A DNA stretch of 64,000 nucleotides from CAXXOK01 sp963666755 (GTDB lineage Bacteria > Bacillota > Clostridia > Christensenellales > Aristaeellaceae): contig CAXXGW010000009.1 of NCBI GenBank assembly GCA_963666755.2, positions 930,001 through 994,000 of the forward strand. Direction: 5' to 3'. The first letter of the stretch is position 1, and each line of letters starts with the position of its first letter. Under the pieces are notes generated by a model. The model ran no database searches and was not told the DNA's origin. It saw only the letters and a program-made list of their open reading frames with translations. This document shows positions 18,181 through 26,669 of this stretch, one piece after another. Both the position numbers and the translations under genes were made by a program.

Positions 18181-19645
18181 ATTGATGGGCTTTATGGAAT
18201 ACGACCGTTGTCTGCCGCCCGACCGCGATCCGCTGGAGCGGCTGCACGACTGGGAGGAGATTCACGAATCCCTGCCACTGGAAACCCAGCTGGAACAGGC
18301 GGCGCGCTGCATGTACTGCGGCGTACCCTTCTGTCACAGCGGCGTGACCATCAAGGGCGGGGTATCGGGTTGCCCGCTGGGGAACCTGATCCCGGAATGG
18401 AACGACCTGCTTTACCATGGCGAATGGGATGCCGCGGTGGAACGCCTGCTGCGCACCATCAGCTTCCCTGAGTTTACGGGCCGGGTGTGCCCCGCGCTTT
18501 GCGAGGGCGCCTGCACCTGTGGCATTCACCAGCCGATGGTGACCATTCGCCAGAATGAGCTGATGCTGATTGAGCATGCCTTCGAATCCGGGTACATGAA
18601 GCCCCGGCCCCCCAAGACCCGTACCGGCAAGCGTGTGGCGGTAATTGGTTCCGGCCCGGCGGGCTTGGCCTGCGCGGCGCGCCTCAACCGCTACGGGCAT
18701 ACCGTTACGGTATATGAGCGCTCCGATCGTATCGGCGGGCTGCTGATGTACGGCATCCCCAACATGAAGCTGGAAAAGAAGATCATCGACCGCCGCATCA
18801 ACCTGATGCAGGAGGAAGGCGTGACCTTCGTGACCGGCGCGCATGTGGGGGTGGATCACTCCGCCGACGAACTGCTGAAAACCAATGATGCGCTGGTGCT
18901 GTGCTGTGGCAGCGGGAAGCCCCGCAACCTGAACATTCCGGGGCGTGAAGGCAGCGGCGTTGCCTATGCCGTGGACTACCTGACCCTGGCTACCCGCCAT
19001 CTGCTGGACCCGCAGGTGGTTGTTCCGGCGGAATGGGACGCCAAGGATAAGCATGTGGTGATTATCGGCGGCGGTGATACCGGCACCGATTGTGTCGGCA
19101 CGGCGCTCCGGCAGGGCTGCCGCAGCGTGCACCAGTTGGAAATCATGCCCCGGCCTTCGGAGGATCGCGCGGAGAACAACCCATGGCCGGAGTATCCCCG
19201 GACGCTGAAAACCGATTATGCCCAGCAGGAAGCCATCGCCAAGTATGGCGATGATCCCCGGCAGTATCTGGTGAATGCCCGGGAAATTGAACGCGACGAG
19301 CAGGGCGTGATGCACGCGGTTGTGACCGACAACGTACGCTGGGAAAAGGATGCCAATGGCCGCATGAGCCCCAAAATTCTGGAAGGAACCGCGCGCAAGT
19401 GGCCTGCCGATCTGGTGTTGATCGCCATGGGCTTCACCGGCCCTGAAGATACGCTGGTCGATGCGTTTGGCCTGCCGCGCGATTCCCGCACCAACGTACT
19501 GGCCGAGCAGTATCAGACCGAACGCCGCGGCGTGTTCGTGGCTGGCGATATGCACAGCGGGCAAAGCCTTGTCGTGCGCGCGATGAACGAGGGGCAGGAG
19601 GCCGCCGCCGCGTGCCATGCCTACCTGATGGCGCTAAAAGGCTGA
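18173..19645 (+). CDS. gltD: Glutamate synthase, small subunit (NADPH)
   Basis: A 490-residue FAD/NADPH subunit that feeds electrons to GltB. N-terminal cysteines for two 4Fe-4S clusters are seen in CMYCGVPFC and CPALCEGACTCG. The FAD-binding GSGPAGLACAARL follows at about residue 160, then the NADPH-binding GGGDTGTDCVGTALRQG, and the C-terminal GVFVAGDMHSGQSLVVRA. Length and motif order are standard. Its ATG lies inside the end of gltB, so the subunits are translationally coupled. Confidence 0.96.
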   Translation: MGKLMGFMEYDRCLPPDRDPLERLHDWEEIHESLPLETQLEQAARCMYCGVPFCHSGVTIKGGVSGCPLGNLIPEWNDLLYHGEWDAAVERLLRTISFPEFTGRVCPALCEGACTCGIHQPMVTIRQNELMLIEHAFESGYMKPRPPKTRTGKRVAVIGSGPAGLACAARLNRYGHTVTVYERSDRIGGLLMYGIPNMKLEKKIIDRRINLMQEEGVTFVTGAHVGVDHSADELLKTNDALVLCCGSGKPRNLNIPGREGSGVAYAVDYLTLATRHLLDPQVVVPAEWDAKDKHVVIIGGGDTGTDCVGTALRQGCRSVHQLEIMPRPSEDRAENNPWPEYPRTLKTDYAQQEAIAKYGDDPRQYLVNAREIERDEQGVMHAVVTDNVRWEKDANGRMSPKILEGTARKWPADLVLIAMGFTGPEDTLVDAFGLPRDSRTNVLAEQYQTERRGVFVAGDMHSGQSLVVRAMNEGQEAAAACHAYLMALKG

Positions 19646-20026
19646 CCCCGATTTATGGGAAAACAGTCTTTGTATCTCTGCCCGCAGGATAATGCACTGG
19701 GCCTGCCCAGGCATTAGAAACACCGGGCCGCTGAGGCTGGATTGCGTTCCTCTTGCACAACGCCAGTAGCGGGCAATCTGGGTGCGATCCCTTTGGGCTC
19801 CGGTATGGCTGAAAGTCGGATAACGGGCGAACGCATACGGTTCGTCCATACATCTTCACAAGCCAGCCAAAGGATAAACGGGCCGTGTCCGATAACCGGG
19901 TGCGGCCTGTTTGCAACCTTGAAGCAGCATCGGGGTTTGCATGTCGTTTACGGCACGCAGGATGCAAAGTTCACAGTTTCTTCACGCACAAACGCCGCAA
20001 AAGGGCCTGCGGACGGGTGTGCGCGC
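19646..20026 (+). other. Non-coding interval after gltD
   Basis: About 380 bases between gltD and the DUF951 promoter. A possible 9-bp hairpin (AACGGGCCG near 19877 with CGGCCTGTT near 19903) could end the gltBD transcript but lacks a good U-tract. Long open frames across this stretch have no ribosome-binding site or recognisable motif. Nothing else was identified. Confidence 0.4.
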
Positions 20027-20055
20027 TTGAAACTCACCCGGGATGGATGTATAAT
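20027..20055 (+). promoter_or_regulatory. Predicted sigma-A promoter of DUF951-lepB
   Basis: TTGAAA (20027-20032), a 17-base spacer and perfect TATAAT (20050-20055). Transcription would begin near 20062, which excludes the in-frame ATG at 20063 as an ordinarily initiated start and supports the TTG at 20084. Confidence 0.75.
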
Positions 20056-20083
20056 GGGGTCAATGTTTGGAGGTGGCTGTCCG

Positions 20084-20314
20084 TTGGAGGAAATCCGTCT
20101 GGGTGATGTGGTGCAGATGCGCAAGGCCCATCCCTGCGGCAGCGACCAATGGAAGGTCATCCGCATCGGAGCGGACATTAAAATCAAGTGCCTGGGTTGC
20201 GGGCGCATTGTAATGCTGGAGCGCGCCGTGTTTGTTAAGCGCCGTAAAAAGGTGCTCACCCAGGGCCCCGTGCCCGAAGCGGAAACTCTGAAACAAATGG
20301 CCAGCCAGCCATAA
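20084..20314 (+). CDS. DUF951 family protein
   Basis: A 76-residue protein of the small Firmicute family DUF951. It has the conserved LGDVVQMRKAHPCGS opening, the WKVIRIGADIKIKCLGCG core with a CxxC pair, and a basic end (VKRRKKVL). Function is unknown; the fold may bind nucleic acid and a metal. The start is assigned to TTG at 20084: GGAGGTGG lies seven bases upstream and the protein then begins MEEIRLGD as in relatives. It is followed 13 bases later by lepB, presumably co-transcribed. Confidence 0.82.
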   Translation: MEEIRLGDVVQMRKAHPCGSDQWKVIRIGADIKIKCLGCGRIVMLERAVFVKRRKKVLTQGPVPEAETLKQMASQP

Positions 20315-20327
20315 GGAGGCAGCGCAG

Positions 20328-20954
20328 ATGCAGACCGAACCGCAGAACACGCCGGTACAGCCCGAAGACGAGAAGCCGGCCCAGCCGGAACAACCGGACA
20401 AGGCGCAGGGAAAGAAGAAAAACGTGACCAAAGAGATTCTCAGCTGGGTGCTGACGCTCGGCTCGGCCGTGGTGCTGGCATTGCTGATCCGCACCTTCCT
20501 GTTTGAGCCGATCCGTGTGGACGGGCAGAGCATGTGCGATACCCTGCAGAATAATGAGATCATGTTCGTTACCAAGCCGGAATACCTGTTTGGCGACCCG
20601 CAGCGCGGCGATGTGGTCATTTGTAAATACCCCGGCCGCACCGAAAACTTTGTCAAGCGCCTGATGGGGATTCCCGGCGATACCATCGAGGTACGCGATA
20701 ATGTGGTGTACCGCAACGGCGAAGCGCTGGACGAACCTTACCTGACCCCCTCGCGCAATGACGACGGCTTTTCCATGAGCCCGGTTACACTGGGAGTGGG
20801 GGAATACTTCGTCATGGGCGATAACCGTGACAACAGCCATGACAGCCGTAATTATTACGGCTACGGCAAACCGGCAAGCCTTACGCGGGATCAGATCATC
20901 GGGCATGTACACTTTGTGGTGTATCCGTTCGACCAGATTCGGACGATCGAATAG
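20328..20954 (+). CDS. lepB: Signal peptidase I
   Basis: A 208-residue membrane peptidase that removes signal peptides of secreted proteins. A charged Pro/Glu/Gln-rich cytoplasmic tail (1-33) precedes one transmembrane helix (about 36-58). Catalytic Ser68 lies in GQSM and Lys110 in FVKRLMGIPGD; the GDNRDNSHDSR box is near the end. This is the Gram-positive single-spanning type. Preceded by AAGGAGG. A long hairpin follows the stop. Confidence 0.95.
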   Translation: MQTEPQNTPVQPEDEKPAQPEQPDKAQGKKKNVTKEILSWVLTLGSAVVLALLIRTFLFEPIRVDGQSMCDTLQNNEIMFVTKPEYLFGDPQRGDVVICKYPGRTENFVKRLMGIPGDTIEVRDNVVYRNGEALDEPYLTPSRNDDGFSMSPVTLGVGEYFVMGDNRDNSHDSRNYYGYGKPASLTRDQIIGHVHFVVYPFDQIRTIE

Positions 20955-20965
20955 CTGCCAGCAAT

Positions 20966-21007
20966 ACAAAGCGACGCTGCCGGGATAGCCCGGCAGCGTC
21001 GCTTTGT
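20966..21007 (+). terminator. Long hairpin after lepB
   Basis: A perfect 19-bp stem (20966-20984 with 20989-21007) with loop ATAG, 12 bases after the lepB stop. The U-tract is poor, so it could act as a terminator or a 3'-end stabiliser. Confidence 0.75.
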
Positions 21008-21460
21008 GCTACCTACGGAGGGAACAGATCGATCTGTCGTGGAACGGCTTCAACTTGCGCGGTAAAACGAAACCCTGCAGGGACAGGGCAGCGATACACG
21101 GGCGTTGATGTGGAACGTTGGAAATTGCATGAATTTGTTTTCCGGTTGAGCATACCGGCGGGATAGGCAGGCATAAATCGTTTGGTTTGAGTAAAGCCGT
21201 GCGGGATGCGAAGTTGCATCATACTTTCGAACGAATCGGCGATGCCCAGTGCCATGCCGGATCAGGCAAAGGGGTTGTTGTTGGAAAATAACAGGTCATA
21301 CAGCCGTACCCATCGACCCGGAGATGAAAAAACAAAAATGCGCAAGAATTCCGGCAACGCCTGCGAATAATCTGATATATCATGGCAGATCCCATCCGAG
21401 CAGGCAGGTTGTTATAATAGGCGGTTATCAAGGCTGGAATGGCTGGACATGCGACTGCAA
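21008..21460. other. Long intergenic region between lepB and DUF554, no gene recognised
   Basis: Roughly 450 bases between convergent transcripts. An isolated extended -10 (TGTTATAAT, 21410-21418, plus strand) has no convincing -35 and no gene downstream before the convergent DUF554 terminator. Short open frames lack ribosome-binding sites. The stretch is more AT-rich than flanking genes. It could hold a small RNA, but no structured RNA family was recognised. Confidence 0.4.
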
Positions 21461-21487
21461 AAGAAACGCCGCCGAAATCCGGCGGCG
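21461..21487 (-). terminator. Intrinsic terminator of the DUF554 gene
   Basis: Minus strand CGCCGCCG, loop GATTT, CGGCGGCG (21467-21487), then TTTCTTTT. It begins about 20 bases after the stop. Confidence 0.82.
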
Positions 21488-21508
21488 AAAACGGTGCCCG
21501 ATCCCAGC

Positions 21509-22207
21509 TCAGTGGAACAGACTGGCGATGGGGGTGTAGAGGAACGGAATAAAGATCGCGGGCAACAGATCGGCAACCCGGATTTCCGCTTTCAGGAGCA
21601 TGTTGATGCCAACCCCGACAATCAACAGCCCGCCAACGGCGCTCATCTCATTGACGACCGCGGTGCTCAGGAGCGGCGCTACCAGATTGCCCAACAGCGC
21701 GATGGATCCTTGATACACCAATACCGGCAACGCGGAGAGGAGCACCCCCGGCCCCAGCGCGCTGGCAAACACCACAGAGGCCACGCCGTCCAGCGCGGAT
21801 TTGGCAATCAGCGTGCTGTGATCGCCGCGGATGCCGCTATCCAGCGCGCCGACCACGGCCATCGCGCCTACGCAGAACACCAGGCTGGCAGTCACGAATG
21901 CCTTGGCAAAGGTCGAATCCTCTCCCTGGGTGCCGCGCACCAGCTTGCGCTGCGCGTAGGCACCCAGATCGTCCAGGCGCTTGCCGATGCCGATCAGCGC
22001 GCCCAGCACGCCGCCCACCACCATGGAGAGGATCACCAGCAGGATGTTGTCGGTCTTTAGCGCGCCAGTCAGACCGATCAGGATCACGCAAAGCCCCAGC
22101 CCCTGGAGCACCACATCCGCAATCGCCTGTTTAAAACTGCGGCGCAACAGCAGGCCCAGCGCCGAGCCCAGCAGAATTGCGCCGACATTGATCAGTGTGC
22201 CAATCAA
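21509..22207 (-). CDS. DUF554 family integral membrane protein
   Basis: A 232-residue very hydrophobic protein with about seven helices. The family pattern is visible in GTLINVGAILLGSALGLLL at the N-terminus, GKRLDDLG after the third helix and KSALDGVASVVFASALGPGV in the middle. Members (for example YdfK of Bacillus) have unknown function and are probably small-molecule transporters or channels. The start appears to be TTG at 22207, preceded by GGAAGGA; no better-placed ATG is available. It stands alone between the L21-L27 operon and its own terminator. Confidence 0.85.
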   Translation of the reverse strand: MIGTLINVGAILLGSALGLLLRRSFKQAIADVVLQGLGLCVILIGLTGALKTDNILLVILSMVVGGVLGALIGIGKRLDDLGAYAQRKLVRGTQGEDSTFAKAFVTASLVFCVGAMAVVGALDSGIRGDHSTLIAKSALDGVASVVFASALGPGVLLSALPVLVYQGSIALLGNLVAPLLSTAVVNEMSAVGGLLIVGVGINMLLKAEIRVADLLPAIFIPFLYTPIASLFH

Positions 22208-22259
22208 TTTTCACACATCCTTCCGAATCGGGGTCGCCTGTGCCTGCGAGGGTATAAGC

Positions 22260-22287
22260 AAGGAGCGCGGGCAAACCCACGCTCCTT
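22260..22287 (-). terminator. Terminator of the rplU-prp-rpmA operon
   Basis: A 12-bp stem (22260-22271 with 22276-22287, one mismatch) and four-base loop, about 20 bases after the rpmA stop. Confidence 0.7.
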
Positions 22288-22308
22288 ACATTTCGGCGGC
22301 GCGCCGTG

Positions 22309-22599
22309 TTATTGGGCGTTTTCCACCGGATAGACGCTCACTTTTTTCTTGTCGCGGCCTTGACGCTCAAAGCGCACAATGCCGTCGGACAGGGCAAAGA
22401 GGGTATCGTCCTTGCCGATGCCTACGTTCAGGCCCGGATGGATGTGCGTGCCACGCTGCCGCACCAGAATGTTGCCCGCCAGAGAGAATTGCCCGTCGGC
22501 CCGCTTGGCGCCCAGCCGTTTGCTTTCGCTGTCGCGGCCGTTACGGGTAGAGCCAACGCCCTTTTTATGGGCAAAGAACTGCAGATTCAACTTCATCAT
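22309..22599 (-). CDS. rpmA: Large ribosomal subunit protein bL27, with cleavable N-terminus
   Basis: A 96-residue ribosomal protein near the peptidyl-transferase centre. The family block KKGVGSTRNGRDSESKRLG is present. The N-terminus reads MMKLNLQFFAHKKG: as in other Firmicutes, the first nine residues form an extension that Prp removes after the FF pair, exposing the functional N-terminus. The protease gene lies immediately upstream and overlaps by four bases. GGAGG precedes the ATG at 22599. Confidence 0.97.
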   Translation of the reverse strand: MMKLNLQFFAHKKGVGSTRNGRDSESKRLGAKRADGQFSLAGNILVRQRGTHIHPGLNVGIGKDDTLFALSDGIVRFERQGRDKKKVSVYPVENAQ

Positions 22600-22940
22600 G
22601 ATAGGTTCCTCCCCTTAACAATGTTGAGTTTCACCAGTCGTGGGTATGTTTGGGACAGATCGGTCAGCCCCAGCACCGTTGTTTGCAGGATCGTCTGCGC
22701 ATCATGATCCCGGTCGGAATCCACCTGCGGCAGACGGATGTCGATGCGCGCCAGCGCTTCGTCCACCGTCAAATCGGGGGTGACGCCCGCCACACGTTCC
22801 AGCGCGTTTGCGCAGTTCTGCACCAAAATGCTGACTGCGGCACACACGATGTTCCGGCCGGCTTTGGCGTTGCCCGCATGCCCGACGCATTCCAGACGGA
22901 GGATCCGCTCCCCCTGCTGCTCAACGGTAATGTTTGTCAT
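22596..22940 (-). CDS. prp: Ribosomal-processing cysteine protease Prp
   Basis: A 114-residue protease that cleaves the N-terminal extension of bL27. The active-site pair is seen as His21 in GHAGNAKAG and Cys33 in NIVCAAVSIL, the family signature. It sits between rplU (one-base overlap) and rpmA (four-base overlap), the conserved Firmicute arrangement, and the LQFFA target is present in the adjacent rpmA product. Confidence 0.95.
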   Translation of the reverse strand: MTNITVEQQGERILRLECVGHAGNAKAGRNIVCAAVSILVQNCANALERVAGVTPDLTVDEALARIDIRLPQVDSDRDHDAQTILQTTVLGLTDLSQTYPRLVKLNIVKGRNLS

Positions 22941-23245
22941 CAGCCGACGGCGGTAATTTCCACCTTGGTGTACTGTTGACGGTGGCCGGCGCGGCGATGG
23001 TAGTTCTTCTTGCTCTTGTACTTGTAGATGATGATCTTTTCGCCCTTGACCTGCCCAACGATCTTGCCTTCGACCTTCGCACCCGCGACGGTCGGCGCGC
23101 CAACCTGCACACCCTCGTCGGAGCCGAGCAGCAACACGTCGAAATCAACCACGCTGCCGTCTTCCTGGTTCAGTTTCTCAACATAGATGGTATCGCCCTT
23201 GGTCACGCGGTATTGCTTGCCACCCGATACGATCACAGCGTACAT
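22940..23245 (-). CDS. rplU: Large ribosomal subunit protein bL21
   Basis: A 101-residue 50S protein starting MYAVIVSGGKQYRV with KGEKIIIYKYKSKKNY near the end, both diagnostic of bL21. First gene of rplU-prp-rpmA. A structured leader and a promoter lie upstream, suggesting autogenous control. Confidence 0.97.
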   Translation of the reverse strand: MYAVIVSGGKQYRVTKGDTIYVEKLNQEDGSVVDFDVLLLGSDEGVQVGAPTVAGAKVEGKIVGQVKGEKIIIYKYKSKKNYHRRAGHRQQYTKVEITAVG

Positions 23246-23249
23246 GGCA

Positions 23250-23330
23250 AAGCACCTCCAAATCCATACTCGCCAAGCGTAAGGCGATGCCCTTAGGCAT
23301 ACTTAAATACCCCGCTTGTGCGGCTTACCG
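23250..23330 (-). promoter_or_regulatory. Putative L21 leader (ribosomal-protein autoregulatory RNA)
   Basis: The minus-strand 5' leader of rplU contains three small hairpins in a row: CCGCacaaGCGG, ATGCC-taag-GGCAT and GCCttacgcttGGC, then GGAGGTGC before the ATG. Position and the CCGCACAAGCGGGG block resemble L21 leaders of Firmicutes. The identification rests on memory of the family, not on a covariance search. Confidence 0.5.
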
Positions 23331-23334
23331 GGAT

Positions 23335-23363
23335 AGACTACCATAGCCGCAGGTAAAAGTCAA
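23335..23363 (-). promoter_or_regulatory. Predicted promoter of rplU-prp-rpmA
   Basis: Minus strand TTGACT (23358-23363), a 17-base spacer and TAGTCT (23335-23340). Confidence 0.55.
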
Positions 23364-23645
23364 GAAAATTCCTGAAGGACATAACCGCAAACCTCCCTGC
23401 GCACAGGCGTTTGCAGAGGTATGAACCCACTGCTGCGAACCGACGAATAAGCCGGGCCAAGAAAGGAAATATGTGGAAGCAATAACCAGAAATGAAACGA
23501 TCTTGCTTGCTTTACGGAGGAAATCGTTTATAATGGTAACCAACGGGGAAAGGCCTTCCTTTTACCGCCGAACAGTGCGATGTGAGGCCCCCTTGTGACG
23601 CCGTTGTGCGGATTGACTCGGGCGGTATGAAGGGAGAACAGACGT
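23364..23645. other. Intergenic region between rplU and the diguanylate cyclase gene
   Basis: Contains the plus-strand promoter at 23507-23534 and an untranslated leader of about 100 bases before the cyclase start. No further gene or structured RNA was recognised. Confidence 0.4.
23507..23534 (+). promoter_or_regulatory. Predicted promoter of the diguanylate cyclase gene
   Basis: TTGCTT (23507-23512), a 16-base spacer and TATAAT (23529-23534). Confidence 0.55.
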
Positions 23646-24869
23646 ATGAGCGCATACCTGCGCATTGATATCAACCTGTTTGCCACCCTGTATCTGGCCA
23701 TTGTTTTTTCACTGGCGTACCGAAGATTGGACCATCAGGATGCTTTCAACCGCGTGTTTTTCATCGGTTCCGGTATCATGATGAGTATGACCCTGTTCGA
23801 GGCGTTTACCTGCCTGCTGAACCATAACCCCGCACCTTGGGCGCGGGGTTTGTCGACGGTTCTGCATGTTTTTTTGTTTGCCACACCGCCGCTGATTGCC
23901 TATTACTGGCTGCTGCTTGCCGATACGCTTACCCTGCATGGGGATGTCGCGCATATGAAACCCAACCTGCTTGTGATGATCCCAGTCTGGATCGGGCTTG
24001 TAGTTACGCTGCTGACGCCGTTTTTTCATTGGGTTTTTTATATCGATCAGGATGGGGTGTACCACCGCGGGCCGCTGTTTTTCGTGATTATGGTCATTGC
24101 CTACGCCTATCTACTGACGGGTTTTCTGGTTTTGCTCAAACGACGCAAGAACCTGATCGGCATGGACTTTCATTTTCTGACGCTGTTTTGCCTGATGCCG
24201 ATGATCGGCGGCCTGGTGCAGGGTCTGGTATACGGCGTGCTGCCGATGTGGGCGTCTCAATCCTGCTCGCTTACCATCATGTACCTGTATTTACAGGAGC
24301 GTATGATCCAGACGGACTATTTGACCGGGGCGTGGACGCGCCACTCCTTTGAGTACACCATTGCCCAGAAGCTACGCAGTAATAAGCACACGCCCTTTGG
24401 GGTTGTGTATGCGGATATTGACAATCTGAAGCAAATCAACGATGCGTTCGGCCATCTGGAGGGGGACAGCGCCATCCGGGCAGCGGTTGCGACAATCCGT
24501 GAGGTGTTGCGCAAGGGCGATGCGGTCGCGCGTCTGGGGGGCGACGAGTTTGCGATCCTGCTGAATGTGCCGGATTGCGAAGCGTTGCAGAGTGTTGTGC
24601 AGCGCATCAGCAAGGCGCTGGATGCGTACAACAATCAATCCGGCAAACCCTACCGTCTCTCCCTGAGCCTGGGCGGGGATATGTTTGAAGAGGCGGCAGA
24701 CGGAAACGTGGACGCGATTGTCGATCGGGTGGATTGCCTGATGTACGCGCAAAAGAACCGAAAAAACGGCTGTGCGCTCAACCTGAAACGCCGCAGCGAC
24801 CAGCAGCCTTGCGAACCGACGGAGCAATCCGACGCGTCCGAAACGCCGCCCTCGGCGGATAAGCCCTGA
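23646..24869 (+). CDS. Membrane-bound diguanylate cyclase (GGDEF)
   Basis: A 407-residue protein with six or seven transmembrane helices (about residues 10-215) followed by a GGDEF domain (about 220-385) that makes cyclic di-GMP from two GTP. The catalytic motif is RLGGDEF (298-302) and the metal-binding D of YADIDNLKQIND is intact. An RxxD inhibitory site (289-292, RKGD) lies five residues before GGDEF, so product inhibition is likely. The N-terminal membrane module resembles seven-helix sensor regions; its signal is unknown. The last 30 residues are a polar tail. No EAL, HD-GYP or PilZ protein lies in the window. AGGGAGAA precedes the start. Confidence 0.92.
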   Translation: MSAYLRIDINLFATLYLAIVFSLAYRRLDHQDAFNRVFFIGSGIMMSMTLFEAFTCLLNHNPAPWARGLSTVLHVFLFATPPLIAYYWLLLADTLTLHGDVAHMKPNLLVMIPVWIGLVVTLLTPFFHWVFYIDQDGVYHRGPLFFVIMVIAYAYLLTGFLVLLKRRKNLIGMDFHFLTLFCLMPMIGGLVQGLVYGVLPMWASQSCSLTIMYLYLQERMIQTDYLTGAWTRHSFEYTIAQKLRSNKHTPFGVVYADIDNLKQINDAFGHLEGDSAIRAAVATIREVLRKGDAVARLGGDEFAILLNVPDCEALQSVVQRISKALDAYNNQSGKPYRLSLSLGGDMFEEAADGNVDAIVDRVDCLMYAQKNRKNGCALNLKRRSDQQPCEPTEQSDASETPPSADKP

Positions 24870-24926
24870 AACCCTGCCCCGGAACGCACGGGGTAGAGAT
24901 AGCCTAGCATGTCGGGAGGAACCTAC

Positions 24927-25427
24927 ATGGAACTGGATAACACGGATCGCCGCAGGATGCTGGAACGGATTCAGGCGCAGGAGGAACTGCTGCAATTTGA
25001 AACTTTCACCTTTGCTGATGGCTGGCAGTTGGGCTTGACCATCCGCGAGCAGGTGCTTGCGCATGGCGGCGACGCGGCTGTGGATGTGACGGTGGGCGGG
25101 GTACAGCTTTTTCGCTGTGCCGTGGGCAATCCGGCCCCCAATAATAGCCGCTGGATTCGCCGCAAACAAAACTCAGTGCTGGAGCAGGGGAAAAGCTCCC
25201 TGCGGGTGGCGCAGGAGATGGCCTTGAGCGGTCGCACCCTGGAGGAATTTGGCCTGACCGCGTCGGAGTTTGCGTTAAGTGGCGGCGGTTTCCCGATCCG
25301 CGTGCGGGGCATGGGCGTCATTGGCGTGGCGACGGTTTCCGGGCTGCCACAAACGCATGACCACCAGATGGTGGTAAACGCGATGGCGGCGGCCCTGCAC
25401 CGTGACGTGCCGGACATCCGGGAGTAA
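24927..25427 (+). CDS. Heme-degrading-domain protein (UPF0303/HbpS-like)
   Basis: A 166-residue cytoplasmic protein of the HbpS-like/UPF0303 family. Typical blocks are RRMLERIQAQEELLQFETF, the FRCAVGNPAPNNSRWIRRK core and the glycine-rich SGGGFPIRVRGMGVIG, ending SGLPQTHDHQMVV. Relatives have been linked to heme binding or degradation and to flavin/redox sensing, but a specific reaction is not established. The start is ATG 24927, six bases after GGGAGGA; the ATG at 24909 overlaps that site. A terminator follows, so it is the end of a unit possibly shared with the cyclase 57 bases upstream. Confidence 0.82.
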   Translation: MELDNTDRRRMLERIQAQEELLQFETFTFADGWQLGLTIREQVLAHGGDAAVDVTVGGVQLFRCAVGNPAPNNSRWIRRKQNSVLEQGKSSLRVAQEMALSGRTLEEFGLTASEFALSGGGFPIRVRGMGVIGVATVSGLPQTHDHQMVVNAMAAALHRDVPDIRE

Positions 25428-25451
25428 AAAACGGAAAACCGGATTGGTATC

Positions 25452-25484
25452 AAGCCCGCAGTACCGGTAGCCTGCGGGCTTTTC
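25452..25484 (+). terminator. Intrinsic terminator after the heme-degrading-domain gene
   Basis: AAGCCCGCAG pairs with CTGCGGGCTT, followed by TTCT; about 25 bases after the stop. Confidence 0.8.
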
Positions 25485-25586
25485 TGCGAGACGGACAGGG
25501 CCGAGGGTTTTGCACAGGCTGTTTGCACCCCCCCTCTGTTTGCCTGCACAGCATCATGAACCTTTCGATCGCTTGCTGCGGCACCG

Positions 25587-25615
25587 TTGCAAACAAAATA
25601 CGGATCGCGTACAAT
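25587..25615 (+). promoter_or_regulatory. Predicted promoter of tcdA
   Basis: TTGCAA (25587-25592), a 17-base spacer and TACAAT (25610-25615), so transcription starts near 25622. This rules out the ATG at 25614 and favours the GTG at 25674. Confidence 0.65.
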
Positions 25616-25673
25616 GGAGGCGCCGCTCGGGACTGCAAGCCAACACGCGCGGCTGAAAAGGGGTGCCGGAAGA

Positions 25674-26492
25674 GTGGATCAGTTTGCCCGGTCTGCATTG
25701 CTTTACGGGTCGGAGGGCATCGAGCGTCTCCGGCAAAGCCGTGTGCTGATCGCAGGCATCGGCGGTGTCGGCGGGTATGTGGTGGAAGCGCTGGCGCGTG
25801 CCGGTGTGGGTACGCTGGATGTGGTGGACGATGATCTTGTGTGCCTGTCCAACCTGAACCGGCAAATCCTGGCGACGCATGCGACGGTCGGCCGAGCCAA
25901 GGTAGACGTAGCGGAGGAGCGCATCCACGCCATCTGCCCGGACACGACCGTCATTAAGCACCGCTGCTTTTTCCTGCCGGAAACAGCCGACCGCTTTGAC
26001 TTTACGCAGTACGATTTTGTGGTGGATGCGGTGGATACCGTTGCGGCGAAAATCGAGCTGGTGCTGCGCGCCAAAGCGGCCAACGTGCCCATCATCTCCT
26101 GCATGGGCGCGGGCAACAAGGTGGACGCGGGGCGTTTTCGCTTAGCCGATCTATACGCTACGCAGGTTTGCCCACTGGCGCGCGTGATGCGGCGTGAGCT
26201 GCGCAAGCGCGGCGTAACGCAGCTGACCGTCGTCTACTCCGATGAGGAACCGTTAACCCCGAAGGTAAGTGCGGCATGCAACTGTGAGGCGGATTGTGTT
26301 TGCCCGCCCGACGCGCCGCGCACCTGTGCGTCGCGTCGCTCTGTGCCCGGCTCTACGCCGTTTGCGCCTGCGATTGCGGGATTCCTGATTGCGGGTGAAG
26401 TGATCAACCGGCTCGCAACCGTAACAGAACATTCTTCCGGAGCGGCGGAGGATCGGGTTGCCGGGAATGCAGAGCAGAATGGCTTCGATTGA
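25674..26492 (+). CDS. tcdA: tRNA threonylcarbamoyladenosine dehydratase
   Basis: A 272-residue ThiF/E1-like ATP-dependent enzyme that cyclises N6-threonylcarbamoyladenosine at position 37 of tRNAs. It has the GIGGVGGYVVE nucleotide-binding loop, the LNRQI motif with the conserved Arg, and the TcdA-type middle region CMGAGNKVD followed by VCPLARVMRRELRKRGV. The start is GTG 25674, which gives the usual N-terminus VDQFARSALLYG. The final 25 residues are a non-conserved polar tail. Apparently monocistronic with its own promoter. Confidence 0.9.
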   Translation: MDQFARSALLYGSEGIERLRQSRVLIAGIGGVGGYVVEALARAGVGTLDVVDDDLVCLSNLNRQILATHATVGRAKVDVAEERIHAICPDTTVIKHRCFFLPETADRFDFTQYDFVVDAVDTVAAKIELVLRAKAANVPIISCMGAGNKVDAGRFRLADLYATQVCPLARVMRRELRKRGVTQLTVVYSDEEPLTPKVSAACNCEADCVCPPDAPRTCASRRSVPGSTPFAPAIAGFLIAGEVINRLATVTEHSSGAAEDRVAGNAEQNGFD

Positions 26493-26614
26493 GCCGCCGC
26501 TGTTCACCGCGTACCGGTGCTACTATCGCATGAGAGATACCGTTCTGTAACCTCCTCATGTTAAAATCGAAGAAGCGAACGCCGGATAAAAAGATTGCAA
26601 ATCATTCGAAAATA

Positions 26615-26642
26615 AGGAGAGCGCCATTTTCGGCGCTCTCCT
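26615..26642. terminator. Bidirectional terminator between tcdA and the SCP2-like gene
   Basis: A perfect 11-bp stem (26615-26625 with 26632-26642) and six-base loop between two convergent genes; pyrimidine or A/T stretches flank it on both sides. Confidence 0.75.
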
Positions 26643-26669
26643 CTGTTATGGTTTACTTGTTTTAAGGGG

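Noticed and set aside
21410..21490. A small RNA from the orphan extended -10 at 21410-21418
   Set aside because: There is no -35 and the only hairpin downstream has its U-tract on the opposite strand, where it ends the DUF554 transcript.
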